Assembly (NCBI GenBank): GCA_950295325.1
Contig: OX485807.1
Span: 13,853,001-13,917,000 of the forward strand
Reading direction: 5' to 3'
Length of the DNA: 64,000 nucleotides
Origin: Polytrichum commune
Taxonomy: Eukaryota > Streptophyta > Polytrichopsida > Polytrichales > Polytrichaceae
Shown: positions 39,970 through 50,899 of the stretch, piece by piece
Numbering within the stretch: the first letter of the stretch is position 1
How the letters are laid out: every line of letters starts with the position of its first letter
Notes under the pieces: generated by a model
Seen by the model: only the letters and a program-made list of their open reading frames with translations
Told to the model about the DNA's origin: nothing
Databases searched by the model: none
Position numbers and translations under genes: made by a program

Positions 39970-42900
39970 ATGCTGCGGACACGGGATCGCACTGGGAAGC
40001 GCAAGGAGATGTCTCCAGCAACATTGGTAGAACACAGGCGCGCAGTTGGAGAGCGGCGATCCAAGGCCAGAGAGGACCCGCGGCATGTGGCTGGGAGGCG
40101 TGGCTCACCCCCGGCAAGACGCCGCCGCATAATCGAGGTATCATCGGAGGATGAGGATGCGGCTGAGGACGTGCCGGAGCAATCCTGGAGGTAAGTGGGT
40201 CTTTCTCCTCCTTTCCTGACCTCTTCCTGGTGTTGATGCTAGCGTAGAGCACAACCAGTCTTCATCGTCGCGATGTCCGCGCCTGTTCGACCAGTTCAAT
40301 TGAGCCGCGTCTAGGCCCATGTGTCACAGTGGATGTCGGTTAGACATCTGGTTGTCCAAGTGGACGTCCAATTTGAAAAGTGACATTTCGATCTCTGCTG
40401 GAATCAGAGTCGGGGCGTGGGCATAATCAGGGGCGGGGCGTGGGCACCAGCAGAGGTATAAGTCAGTTGAACGGCACTCCTGGAAATCCGGTGCCCAGGA
40501 CGCCAAGTTCTAACGTCCACCAGTCGGATGCCAGGAGAGGGATAGGGCAGAAGAATGCACAATTTTGGATCAATGTAGCAACGACATAGACATAGACATA
40601 GACATAGACATAGACATAGACATAGACATAGACATAGACATAGACATAGACACAAACCACGCCACGCTCCAGCTCCCTGGAGCTCCATGAATTTTTTCCT
40701 TTATACCTGCAACTTGGGGTTTTGACGACGGTTATGGGACCATGAGCTTTTGGCCACCTTGATCTGCAGTCACTAAAAGACTGCAGATTTGTTTTGTGGG
40801 TTTTACAGCTGAAATTTTAAGAATTTGGGGGCATGTTATGTACCGTTGGAAAGGTATTGAAAATATCTTTCCAGCGGTATATAACATGCCCCCAAAGTCT
40901 TGAAATTGCAGCTGGAAAACCAAGAAAACAAATCTGCAGTCTTTAAGAACCCATTTCAAGATGGTTTAGGTAGGACGACTCAAACATTAGACCATGTTGT
41001 TGTGGTCCATATATTAATGGGTGACAATAGAAAGTCTCAAATTAACTCATATAGTGATATTAGTGTAATGTTTTATTTCGTGATTGATGAAAATCTAGTA
41101 TGATTAGTTAATTAGTTAATTAGTGAATTAGTTAACGAGGGATTTTAGTATATTTCCGGGCGGAGAACCGAAAGGGATCGGGTAGGGAATCGGGCAACAC
41201 ATCGGGCACGGAATCGGTATCCGGGCAAGGCATCGGGCAAGGCTAATGGAATCGGGCAAGGGGGTAATACCGGGCGGGGGCCGGCCTCGAAGAGGGGCAT
41301 GTACCCGAGCTAGTGGGCTCCAACAATATGTCGGGTAAACCCACACTATGCCCGGGGTGCCACCGATGCAATTATGCCCGGGGCGGTGCCCGGTCTAGTG
41401 GGGATGCTCTTATGGCTTAGCTCCTATGGCGCACAACCCCCAATTAGTTGATGGAGCCGACATTAGGGTTGATCCTTCACACGGGTCAATGTAATTGGCC
41501 GCTTTCGACCTTTCAACAGTGAATTGGTTATCTCTTAAACTCAACCAGTTCATGTCTATGGGTAATCTTCCTGGACCCTAAACCTATCGAATGGATATAC
41601 CCTCTTGGACAACCAGGTCATCTATGATGGGTACTCTTCCTAAATTCTCAACCCTCAATTGGCTATTTCTCAAACTCATCTAGCTCAACTGTAATGGTTC
41701 ATCTTCCTGAACTCTAAACCTTCCATTACATCTTTCTCACACGTAACCAGTGCATCGTGACTCGTAATATTCCTGCACTCTGTGACGGCCATTATCCCCT
41801 ACAATGTCGGGTAATATTCCTGCACTCTAAACCTTCGATTGGTTATTTCTCGCACTATTTCAGTTTCGCGTGATGGGTAATCTTCCTGGGCTCTCAACAT
41901 CCAGGTTGTTATTTCTTTCACTCAACCAATTCACGTGTGACGGGTAGTTTTTTTGTACTCTGAACCCTCAGATGGCCATTTCTCACACTCAACTAGCTTG
42001 AACATCGTGATTGGTAATCTTCCTGAACTCTGAAGTTGCTCGACCATGCTCTTGACTGCGTGTATGATTCATAGGGGCAATAACTGGTTGCAATGTGGCT
42101 GCTCAAGCTCAGTGGGTAGTCGCATATGTGTGCACCTGGAGATTCCTTGATTGTGGAATGTGGTTGTTGTAGCCGAGGATACGCAACCAACTCGGGCACG
42201 GAATCAGACGGCGATCAGGAGAACGGTGATGGGATTGAAACATCACATCCACTACCAACACGTAAGGGAGGGGGGAGCACTGCCTTGAAGAAACGTGTGG
42301 AGCTGGATGCGCAAGGGCATCCTTTTGGCGTCATGAAGGTTGTCATGTGCGCCGACATCAAGAAGTATGCAAAGGACCTGGATCCCATGACGGGATGGGA
42401 AGGCCAGCCACGGCACAAGAGGAAGCGATTATTCAAACGCCTATACACAGGTAAGGTTTGCACATCAATTTTTTGGCATGCATGTGTCGCGTTAATTTGC
42501 GATGTGAAACCCGAATCTAACATTTTAAGTGCAACCAAACATCATTCTCGACATGAGCAACAGGGTGTATGTCTATGTAGGCAGGCATGACATTCTCGCT
42601 GACGTCAGGGTGGACATGTATTTAGCACAGAGTGTCATGCTGACAATCTGTGAGTGGATGCCGAACAGGACGTCCGTGCGTTTTTGTGGACATATGTACT
42701 GAAACGCTCGACAATCGCTATCGACGTCCATAGGGACGTCGATGATATCAATTTTCTCTCTTATGGTGACATACTGGTTTGTATCCTTTCTAACGTGGGT
42801 GTAGTGTGGGCACCCAGTGTTGGTCGCTTGTGAAGTGAATGTGATGGCATTGACGTGTGTGTCCGGCATGCAGACTGGGAGATGTGCGGGCATTGTGATA

Positions 42901-44486
42901 AAGTGTGCGAGAAGTGGATGCGGCCTATTATAACAAAGGTACTCATCAAACACCCGGTGGAGGTTAAACCAGCTCATAGACAACAATGCGGGTAAATCAG
43001 CCGATGTGGATGCAGAGCATTGGAAAATACTTGTAGGTATGCGCGCCACCGAGGCTGCGCATTTGAAGTCTCAGCACATGCGCTCAATTTCAAAAGGGAA
43101 AGGATCGACCACAGCTCAACTAAAAGCTATTGAAAGGGAGGTCGTCTCCCATCTGGTAAGAGTGCCACTATGTCTATGTTGACATGACTGATAATGTTGC
43201 AATTCTCTTTATAAATCTGTGATGGCCCTTATCCCCTACAATGTCAATGTCGACAACAGATGTCATCCAACACGTTTACTTAGACGTCCGATGAGCCGGC
43301 AATGTAACTCTAGTTGTTTGAGTTGATGTTCGATGTTAATCATGGCACTTCTAAAGGCGTCACGGGACCTGCACCTGTTGGAACGCATTGTTGTCGACGT
43401 CCCCTTTCATCCGTAATGACTTTAATGTGCCATGCAGGCGATGTTGAAGAACATGGCACCGTACGATGCGGAGGTTGACGCCGAGGTTGCCAAAGAGTAC
43501 CAACGCATACAGGAGGAAAAGCGCCGAGCGCGTCCCGATCATGGCTCGGAAATGGAGTCGATGCGCACTCGAGTGACGGATTTGGAGGGCAGCGTCACAC
43601 GCCTTGGAGAGAATGTGGCAGCCTCAAACAAGCGCATGGAGGACATGATGCGAATGATTCTTCAGAATCAGAGTCAGAAACATCCGACTAACATTGATAG
43701 CATGACGGAGCCTTCATCGTCTGCGAAGATGCTCGATATTTCGGCATTGACGTCAACGACGGAGGATCTGGTGATGGTGGCACAGAAACAAGCTCCCACC
43801 CCAGTTATCAGCGCGGTGGGCGGTGCGGACATGCGTGTGGCGTCCGCGATTCCTGTCCCAAGCGACGTCTCCGAGGATGCTGCGACTGATGCAGTCACAG
43901 ACGTAGAAGCAGTGCCTCCCAGTTCTGAAACCATTATCGCGTCTATAATTGAGGACATTCTGGAAGTGCCGAAAAAAACGACACAGACACCTGTAATTGA
44001 TGACCCTGTAGAACCCACCAACGAGGAAGTGCCAGTGCAAGCTATGGAGGACGTCGAGGAAGGACACCCTGAGATATCCGGCAATGCGGACGTGCCTGAA
44101 GAGATTGCATCTCTGGATCAGGTAACATCAAGTAATACCCACCTATATTAGACATACTGGAAACCCTCTCATCGTCGTTTAAAAAATTATACCTTCATGT
44201 ATTTGTCTGGCATGTTCTTCGTGGTGTCATTGAGGATGTCAACATGTACATTAGGCTGGACGTTTGCCTTGACAGTTTGAATTATCGCAGAACAGAACGA
44301 CCATAATTTGAAACCTCCGAGTACTAATGCGGAATGCTATTACAGGATGAGGTGCCCGTACCGGAGGAGTCAGATGGCCGACCCGCCGTGCGGGTAGAAG
44401 CGCACAAGCGAAATCCTCAATGGCCAAACTCGGTGCACCAAAAGCGGTTGGTTTGCCTAAACCTCCCCAAAATCTTGCGAAGGTGA
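39970..44486 (+). CDS. CACTA accessory protein (TNPA / plant transposase-like), 5 exons
   Basis: Exons 39970-40190, 42173-42450, 42980-43155, 43438-44121 and 44346-44486 join in phase with GT-AG borders to 1500 nt, an open frame of 499 residues. Exon 1 is basic then acidic (RRRR followed by SSEDEDAAED). Exons 2-3 resemble the plant Ptta/En-Spm protein family: 'ELDAQGHPFG', then 'DAEHWKILVG' and 'SKGKGSTTAQ'. Exon 4 starts with a predicted coiled coil (about 'EYQRIQEEKRRAR' to 'MRMILQNQ') and ends in an acidic, Pro/Thr-rich tail. In En/Spm the accessory protein binds subterminal repeats and helps assemble the transposition complex; that role is inferred here from family and position. The first exon and the 3.3-kb total intron length are the least certain parts. 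No stop or frameshift is visible, in contrast to the transposase. Confidence 0.65.
40583..40652 (+). repeat. Hexanucleotide microsatellite (GACATA)n
   Basis: About 11 perfect GACATA units in intron 1 of the accessory gene. They create long artificial open frames with alternating Val-Tyr or Cys-Leu, which I do not call. Confidence 0.95.
40777..40945. repeat. Long imperfect hairpin, ~75-bp arms, nested in the CACTA element
   Basis: The left arm from 'gactgcagatttgttttgtg' to 'accgttggaaaggta' is the reverse complement of the right arm 'tctttccagcggtatataac' to 'caaatctgcagtc', with a loop of about 10 bp. Mismatches are scattered and few. It lies in intron 1 of the accessory gene. It may be a small foldback transposon or an inverted duplication, and its transcript would form a long double-stranded stem. 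Confidence 0.8.
41157..41412 (+). repeat. GC-rich 'ATCGGGCA' repeat and MITE-like right end
   Basis: Irregular units of ATCGGGCAAGG / ATCGGGCACGG fill about 41165-41260. The block ends at 'ccactag...ggggatgctc' followed by TTA (41410-41412), resembling the GAGCATCC end of the element at 1027-1420 in reverse. No matching left end was found, so this is a partial PIF/Harbinger-type element or a look-alike. Confidence 0.45.
41500..42035 (+). repeat. Degenerate tandem repeat, ~47-78 bp spacing, about 8 units
   Basis: Variants of 'gggtaatcttcctgaactctgaacc' recur near 41562, 41630, 41700, 41765, 41812, 41884, 41945 and 42022, each followed by 'ttggctatttctcacactcaac'-like sequence. The array lies in intron 1 of the accessory gene. 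It is clearly old, because units differ by many changes. Confidence 0.75.
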
Positions 44487-45719
44487 GGGAACTAGTGTTT
44501 GCATGCCTACATTGCTTGCATGATTGCAGGAGGAGTGTGGAGCACTCGAATATAGTCACGTCGTTCGTGTGAGTCCATTTCATGTTCGGATGACCACTAA
44601 TGTAATTCATGCGGTTTTGTGAATGGTGGTGGAATGGGGCAAGTGGGGACTAGTACGAAGGCACAGACACAAAAGAAGAAATGAGTGGACGTTCTCAATA
44701 ACGACGCGGCTCTCCATTCGAGTGCTCATGAATTATCCACTTAGTCGTGGAGGTGTAGACTCGCGACTATAGACATGGATGCCTCGATCATGGACAATGT
44801 TTAAGTTTTTGGACAACTAGCGATTGATGTGTAAATGCAGCCTCTTGGTTGCAATATGTTGTATCAATGAAAATGTTGCATTTACGGAATTGGAAAGCAT
44901 TGGTGTACATTTGTTCCACGCGTTCTTTGTGTCTGTTCCGACTGTCTGGTGGAACAGTTGACGTCAGTGTTTGTTCTCGTAGATGGCATAAGTGACGTGC
45001 ATCTGACATTTGGTCCTGCTAATAGCCAAACAACTTGATGTCAGTAATGTGTTTGAGAATTTGAGGCAATCAGCCACGTCAAGGCGGGCTAAGCTTGAAA
45101 ACGGCATCATCACTCCCAAACAAGCTGTGGTTTTGGCCAGAGGACATCCCCATAATTTGTAATGCCCCATTTGATGTCACACATAACATCCCACTGTCAA
45201 AAAGGATGTCCAAGAAAACTAAAAGTCATCCCGAAAACACCCAAAAAATACATGCATACGTCGAGGAAAATGTCTCATGTGACATTTTCGTGTCGCAGAG
45301 GACGTCGGTAACAGCACACATCGCCACGTAATGCAATGTCCACGTCAGCAACAGCAAATGCCACGTTAGTTTTTAATCGCATTCCACGTCATCTCAAGAG
45401 GGTCCACGAGGCCATCCACGTCACCGAGGGGGCGGAAAAAAAAGCGTGCCGACGTGGCACTACCCGCAAAAAACATGCTTGCGTGGCATGCCGGTGGCGT
45501 CCACGTGTCTTCACGTGGACACTATGGAACACCATGTTTTATGTGACGTCACATAAAAACGTGCTGAAATTCCCCATGTTTTCGCATGTCCACGACGCGT
45601 TTTTCTCCTGTCTGACATGACGGATTTTAGGTGACGTCCAAGAGAAGAACCTCCATGTCAAAGTGAACGCGCACTCCCGTTTTTTTTGACGTCACAAAAA
45701 ACATGATTTTCTTATAGTG
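44487..45719. repeat. Right subterminal region of the CACTA element
   Basis: Non-coding sequence dense in ACGTC and ACGTG cores. The 8-bp palindrome TGACGTCA occurs at 45543-45550 and 45687-45694, and 'ccacgtca', 'gacgtcc' and 'tccacgtg' variants fill 45240-45670. These are candidates for the accessory protein's binding array. Confidence 0.6.
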
Positions 45720-45722
45720 TCT

Positions 45723-47052
45723 TGGAGTTGAATACACCTTACACATAACACCATTTTCAATGCTAGACATTAGAGGAAAAAATGGATCTTGCAATAGTAC
45801 AACTATTGATAAATAACTGCAAACTCCCCACCTTGACCCCCAACTCCATCATTTATATACCCCAAAATTTGTTTAGTAATAACGCCCCCTCCTCCTTGCC
45901 AACATACACCCGTACCTTAGCCTTCCAATTACGCACACTCTCAATGACTATGGTCTCTTTGGTATGATATACCGAGGTCTCACCCGCCACATCACCAACA
46001 AACTTGGTGGCCTCTGTGCCCTCCTCAAACTCACACGACAAACTTGCCTCCACTGCCCCCACATGATCCCTCAAAATGATGCAAACACTCAACTTCCATC
46101 TCAAAAAAAACATATTTGACTTCTCATATCACCCATCCCCCCCCCTTAAACAACTATGGCACGACGCCAACTCCATAGTTAGATTAGATGAAATTGAACA
46201 AATGTCACATCTCAAACTCCTGAACATCATCTTCAATCAACAACCCGCCACAACCCAAGATAGTATCAACTCCAAAAGCATACACATCCTCACCACATCA
46301 ACATTTAAGCTCCACTAGGGTAAATGCACAATATTTACCCAACAAGCCCTCGCACACACCCAAAAACTCTTATGCTTCCACCCATTGTACCAACCATTGC
46401 ACACCCCATGCCCCCATAAACAAACTAATCTCACATGCCTCCTCCCCAATACCGACACACTCTACCCCACCCCCTTCCACAACCACATCTCCCAACCCAT
46501 TCCCCACTCACACCATCCCCACCATACAACATTCCTTACAATCCACCAAACCACCTACCTTATCACACCCACAACCATTACTCCTACACATCCCCATGTC
46601 CGTTGACACACAATTCCCAAGCCTACATCATATATGCTATTTGTATTGTTTGCGGAGACTACATACCGACTCCAATGGAATCACCAAATCCAAACACATG
46701 TACCTATGCCATTGGCAAGGCCAACCTGACTCGGAAGACATTTAAAACCTGAATGATTATGACCCCTACCAACAATGCATTTCCCCTCACCAAACACTAC
46801 ATCCAAGCCACAATTGAACATCTCCACAAAGTACACAACAAACATTACCTACAAACACATAAGAGACACTCGCTACGTTGAAAAACCATTGCACCTCCCA
46901 AATATCAACCTAACACTCCAAAATGTAACCCAAACATGGATATGTACAACACCATCCCCACCCTCCACATCTCATCCCCCATAGCACACCTCCACCGGTT
47001 CTACCTTCCATGAGTATTCCCTCACACTCATCCAAATGGTTTGGAACCAATA
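45723..47052. other. G-poor, A/C-rich block, left part
   Basis: The plus strand is strikingly poor in G and rich in C and A, unlike everything left of 45.7 kb. The same composition resumes right of the copia element (54,727) and right of the second solo LTR (57,633), so these are pieces of one older sequence. Open frames up to 105 codons are Pro/Thr/His-rich because of composition and show no clear motif. Confidence 0.5.
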
Positions 47053-47057
47053 CCAAC

Positions 47058-47455
47058 TGTTAAGAGTGAGGACTCCAGGTGCATAATGAAACAGAGTAAC
47101 AGTGCTTACTCAAGCTCTTGAACTATCTTGATCAAAAGGGGAACTGCCCTTATATACAATCTGGCTCGACACTTAGATTAGGTCCAAGTGTCGGCACCTG
47201 GTTACACCGTGGACTAGCTACCTCGGTGGGAATATTCTAGCTTGGCCTCGGTCTCATACACCAAGACCGAGGCCCTTAACTAATTGTTTGCTCATAAGTT
47301 GAAATACCTTGGACTTATGTGCACGGCCTCCTACAGGCGGCCGCCACTTTACTTAAGGTGGCTAATACCCATGTGTGACTAATTAATACTGATTAGCTTC
47401 CATGCTAGATGAGGGTTAACCTAGGATGCCTAGGTGTTTATCCATTATCTTAACA
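47058..47455 (-). repeat. 3' LTR of the copia element
   Basis: 398 bp, starting TGTTAAGAG and ending CTTAACA on the plus strand. With respect to the element's transcription (minus strand) it is the downstream LTR. A TATATAAG box is readable on the minus strand near 47151-47158. Confidence 0.9.
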
Positions 47456-47468
47456 CTCCTCCTCAACC
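47456..47468 (-). promoter_or_regulatory. Polypurine tract of the copia element
   Basis: Directly inside the 3' LTR the minus strand reads GGTTGAGGAGGAG followed by the LTR's TGTTAAG. This is the expected position for plus-strand DNA priming during reverse transcription. Confidence 0.75.
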
Positions 47469-47588
47469 TAGGATTAACCTCATTAAAAACTTTCTCAAGT
47501 AAAACCCGTTTTGGGACAAAACCTTGAGAAAGAAAAAAATGTTAATATTTCGGTGAATCTAGTTCTTGGAGTGACCTCATCCCGGCGG

Positions 47589-48947
47589 TGTCGTAATGTG
47601 GGCCGACTACTAGTTAGAACTTAGGCATTTTATAGGTTATTATTATTTTCAAATTGATATTTATATGATGATGTAAGTTAGTTGTTTAAATTGAGAACCG
47701 GTCTTAAGTTCAAGACCGGGTGACTCGGTAGATGGAGGTGGTAGGTAGGATTTGAGAAAGATAGAGATTTACCGGCGGACCGTTACCTAACTACCTAGGG
47801 ATTTTAGAAGGCGTAGCCTTTTAGTTTCCTATTTGTTAGCGGAATAAGGACTCTAGAAGCCTTAAACCCGAACCTTCATATTGGCTAGCCGGATTAGCCT
47901 TTAACCCAAAACTATCTTATTTCTAGCGGAATAAGGAATTTAGAAACCTTTAACCCATACTTTTTCTATTTCTAGCAAGATAAGGGTTCTATAAACCTTT
48001 TACCCAAAAGGTCTCTTATTAGTTAGTTAGTTGGGGTTCTAGATATCCTTACCCCAATGGTTTTCTATTGGCCGAAGGGGGTAAGGTAGAAGACTATTTA
48101 AGGGGTATTAGAAGTGTGTTAAAGGGTGAACGTTAACATTTGGAGTTAGTACTTGTGTAGAATTGAAGGAGCTTTAACCATTTCAAGAAGAACAAATATT
48201 TAGGAAGCTCATCTATACAAAAAGGTAAAGGGTAAAAGTTTTAGCATGACCAGGTTGCACTAAATGCACTATTTGTATTAATTCATTCATTATTAAGTGA
48301 GCAGAACTTTGGAATGAAAGTTTTGTGGATTGTGGATGATTAGAATATTCAATTGTTATGAAAATTTGAGAGGATGTTTTTTATGAGATATAGAAGTTAA
48401 GGTAAAAATTAGGAAGCTTCAGTCTTTGAGGAGAAAAAATTGTAAAGGGTTGAAGTGAAGGGTGTCTAGGAACAAAAGCAACTAGGATAACACGGTTTGA
48501 AAATATGAATATTTTTAAGTATTATAGCTATAGCTACAAAAATTTGACACTACCTTTTGATCTTACATATCTATTATGTGTCAAAACTTGAGATTGATTG
48601 GACTTAATGGTTAGAAGTTATTAGAGTTTTAATGACCGGATGTTATACCACATCATTCATGCTATGAAGTTAGAGTTAAAAAAATATGCATAGCTTTTTA
48701 GTATGAGTTCCGATTGTGCTGAAATTCGGTGTGGATACTTTTAGTAAGGTACTTAATAAGTGTAACAAGTTTTATCTGAAAAAAGTGAATTACGTGAGAG
48801 TTATACTATTCTGAAGTTTAGTAGGCTAACATTGAAAGGGATTTACAACAAGGGTGTAGGAGAAGGGAAATGTACTATAATTTTTTAAACACTACTATAA
48901 AAAATAGGAGCCCGGTGCTTACCGGATAGTGCATATTTTCTTCGACA
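47589..48947. mobile_element. Solo LTR nested in the copia RNase H region, TSD GCGG
   Basis: The block begins TGTCGTAATG and ends TTCGACA (TG...CA ends with a TGTCG/CGACA inverted repeat). GCGG lies on both sides (47585-47588 and 48948-48951). Removing the block and one GCGG restores a continuous copia-like context in which the end of RNase H runs into the usual 3' region. No internal genes or second LTR are present, so it is a solo LTR left by recombination, probably Ty3/gypsy or another copia. Its body holds degenerate ~60-bp repeats near 47820-48060 ('agcggaataagga'). Confidence 0.8.
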
Positions 48948-48951
48948 GCGG

Positions 48952-49393
48952 CATGTAACAACTTCTTATGCTTATATGCCGGGAGAGCTTTGGTAAGTAT
49001 ATCGGCAATGTTGTGCTCCGACTCTATCTTTCTAATCTCAAGTTGATCCTTGCTAATGAAGTCTTGAGAGAAACTAAAGATATGTAGACTAATGTGTTTA
49101 GTCCGGTCAGTTTTGATGAAGCCCGAAGACATTTGTTGTATGCAGGCTGCATTGTCATCAAAGATGATCATTGGTTTCTCCTCCTCCTGGATTTGGCATT
49201 GTTGTCGTATGATCTTCTCGATGGTTTGTAGCCAAACACTCTTGCGGGCCGCTTCGTGGAAGGCCAGCAACTCGGCATGATTTGTCGATGTTGGGGTCAC
49301 GGTCTGTTTCGTGGATTTCCACGAGATGGGTGGTCCGCATTTGAGGAAGATATATCCCGTTTGTGATTTACGGGCGTCCGGGTCGATTCGGAA
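48952..49393 (-). pseudogene. copia RNase H
   Basis: Reads in the same frame as the reverse transcriptase, after a TGA at 49394-49396. It shows 'DPDARKSQTGYIF', 'STNHAELLAFHEAARKSVWL', 'DNAACI' and 'RTKHISLHIFSF', the usual landmarks (E of the AEL box, D of DNAA), then 'NIADILTKALPAYKHKKLLHA', typical of the copia C terminus. It would degrade the RNA template during reverse transcription. The last residues are cut off by the nested solo LTR. Confidence 0.85.
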
Positions 49394-50899
49394 TCATGAA
49401 TTTGCAAAACCTATCACCTCGGTTTTGTTAGTTCTTTGATAGTATAATCTGAGGTCGGATGTATCTCGTAGGTACCTTAGCAAGTGCTTGGCCCCGTTCC
49501 AATGTCGCATCGTTGGATTTTGGCTATGCATAGCCAATATGCTCGTTACGAATGCAATGTCGGGTCTTGTATGAGTTGTGAGGTAGGTGAATGAACCAGC
49601 GGCGGTGAGGTACTTCTGTTTGTCTATTACCTCCTCACGAGGTCGGTACGGGTCGTCATTCGTCTTGCTCCGGCCGATCATTGGCGCAGCCAATGGGTTG
49701 GCGTCCTCCATCTGAAACATTTTGAGCATTTTTTGCACGTAGGTTTGTTGGTGTTATAATATGCTGTTCGGCATTAGGTGGACTTGAAGTCCGAGGCAAA
49801 ATGTAGTTGATTAAAGGCATTTCATGTTGAACTTGCTTGTTAGAATGTCTTGAGCATATTTGCACATCTCGGGGCTCCCGATGATGTTCAAATCATCTAC
49901 ATATGCGGCAATGATTACAAAACCACCCTTAGTGCAATATGTGAAAATGCAAGGTAAGGTAGAATTGTGTATAAAACCTTGTGATACCAAAAAGTTGCAT
50001 AGATGGTGGTATCAGGCTCGGCCTGATTGCTTAAGGCCGTAGAGGGCCTTACATATCCTCAAGCCCACAAACCGTCCCGGTTTGGGCTTACGAACGGATT
50101 CTAGGAATCCGGGTGGGGGGTTGATGTGTAGGATTGAATCCAATGTACCGTGGAGGTACGTGGTTACCACATCCAGTAGATATATCTTTAGAGCAAGATG
50201 AACTATTAGTGCCAGTAGGTACCTGAAGGAGACACAGTCCATCACAGGTGAATATGTTTGGTCAAAATGAACTCCGGGTCTTTGAGTGCAACCTTGGGCT
50301 ACTAGCCTTACCTTATACCTTAGGACTCGACCTTGTGAGTCGAGTTTTCGGATGAAGATTAGCTTGTGGCCGATTGGTGGCTTCTCAAGGTCATCCGCAA
50401 TGTCCGAGAATACCTCGTGTTTCCGAAGAGAGGTGTATTCGGCTTCTATGGCCGATTGCCACTGAGGCCAATCCTTCCTCTTCCTAGCTTGGTCTAAGGT
50501 AGTTGGATCGGTGTCGGGACTCGAGTCTAAGGACTCGGTAGTGTAATGAACATTGAGTGTCCATTTGGGTGTCCGTTTGGTAGGTGGTTTGGTAGGTGGG
50601 CGTTTTTTAGGGAGGATGTTGCCGGTGCCAGGGATAGCACCTCGGATCACCCTTTCCTTGGTTGAGAATCCATCGGGCACGTTTTCGGCTAAGGCCTTGA
50701 GGTTTAGAAGCTTAGATGTCTTGGTGTTGGTTAACGATGTAGGTGGGTCTGGATTCATGGTTAACGTAAGGAGGTTCCCGGTTGCGGGTTCTAGATATCT
50801 GATTATCGAGGGTGAATCGTATCCAACATAGATTCCCTCGTGTCTTTGTGGGCCTATTTTATACCGTTTTGGGTCCGGAAAGGGACCCAAACTTGGCAA
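49394..50899 (-). pseudogene. copia reverse transcriptase with three internal stops
   Basis: RVT_2-type domain: 'KVRLVAQGCTQRPGVHFDQTYSPV', then 'ALYGLKQSGRA', then the catalytic YVDD box at 49892-49903, then 'YLTAAGSFTYLTTHTRPDIAF'. The frame is constant from 50899 down to RNase H but is cut by TGA at 50012-50014 (at a normally Trp position), TAA at 49811-49813 and TAA at 49754-49756. The part before about 50500 is the linker after integrase, with Pro/Lys-rich sequence. A frame change near 50878 separates it from integrase. Confidence 0.9.

Larger units (their letters stand above)
33206..45719. mobile_element. Complete CACTA (En/Spm) transposon, 12.5 kb, TSD TCT
   Basis: The left end CACTATAAGAAACCCGCG and the right end (reverse complement CACTATAAGAAAATCATG) are CACTA terminal repeats, flanked by TCT at 33203-33205 and 45720-45722, the 3-bp TSD of this superfamily. 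Contents from left to right: a subterminal region with repeated ACGTC motifs; the transposase gene on the minus strand; a divergent spacer with a 111-bp duplication; the accessory gene on the plus strand; and a right subterminal region with TGACGTCA palindromes. The ends and TSD are intact, so the element could in principle be mobilised by a transposase in trans, although its own transposase is broken. Confidence 0.93.

Noticed and set aside
39604..40086. 160-codon minus-strand frame
   Set aside because: It overlaps the plus-strand first exon in GC-rich sequence and has no motif; a chance frame.
40404..40688. Open frames of alternating Val-Tyr or Cys-Leu
   Set aside because: They are produced entirely by the GACATA microsatellite.
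41290..41412. Complete PIF/Harbinger MITE
   Set aside because: Only the right end with TTA is visible; no matching left end was found.
43674..44084. 136-codon Ser/Thr-rich minus-strand frame
   Set aside because: It is the antisense of exon 4 of the accessory gene, whose coding sense is supported by splice phase and coiled coil.
46385..46752. Pro/Thr/His-rich frames suggestive of a secreted or cell-wall protein
   Set aside because: The composition follows the G-poor DNA in all frames and there is no signal peptide or repeat register.
45723..46990. Reverse transcriptase of the G-poor retroelement
   Set aside because: I looked for YADD/YVDD-type boxes in all frames of this part and found none convincing, so only the RNase H relic is reported.
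48100..48900. Host gene inside the copia element
   Set aside because: The stretch is bounded by TG...CA ends and a GCGG duplication and has no coding frame; it is a solo LTR.
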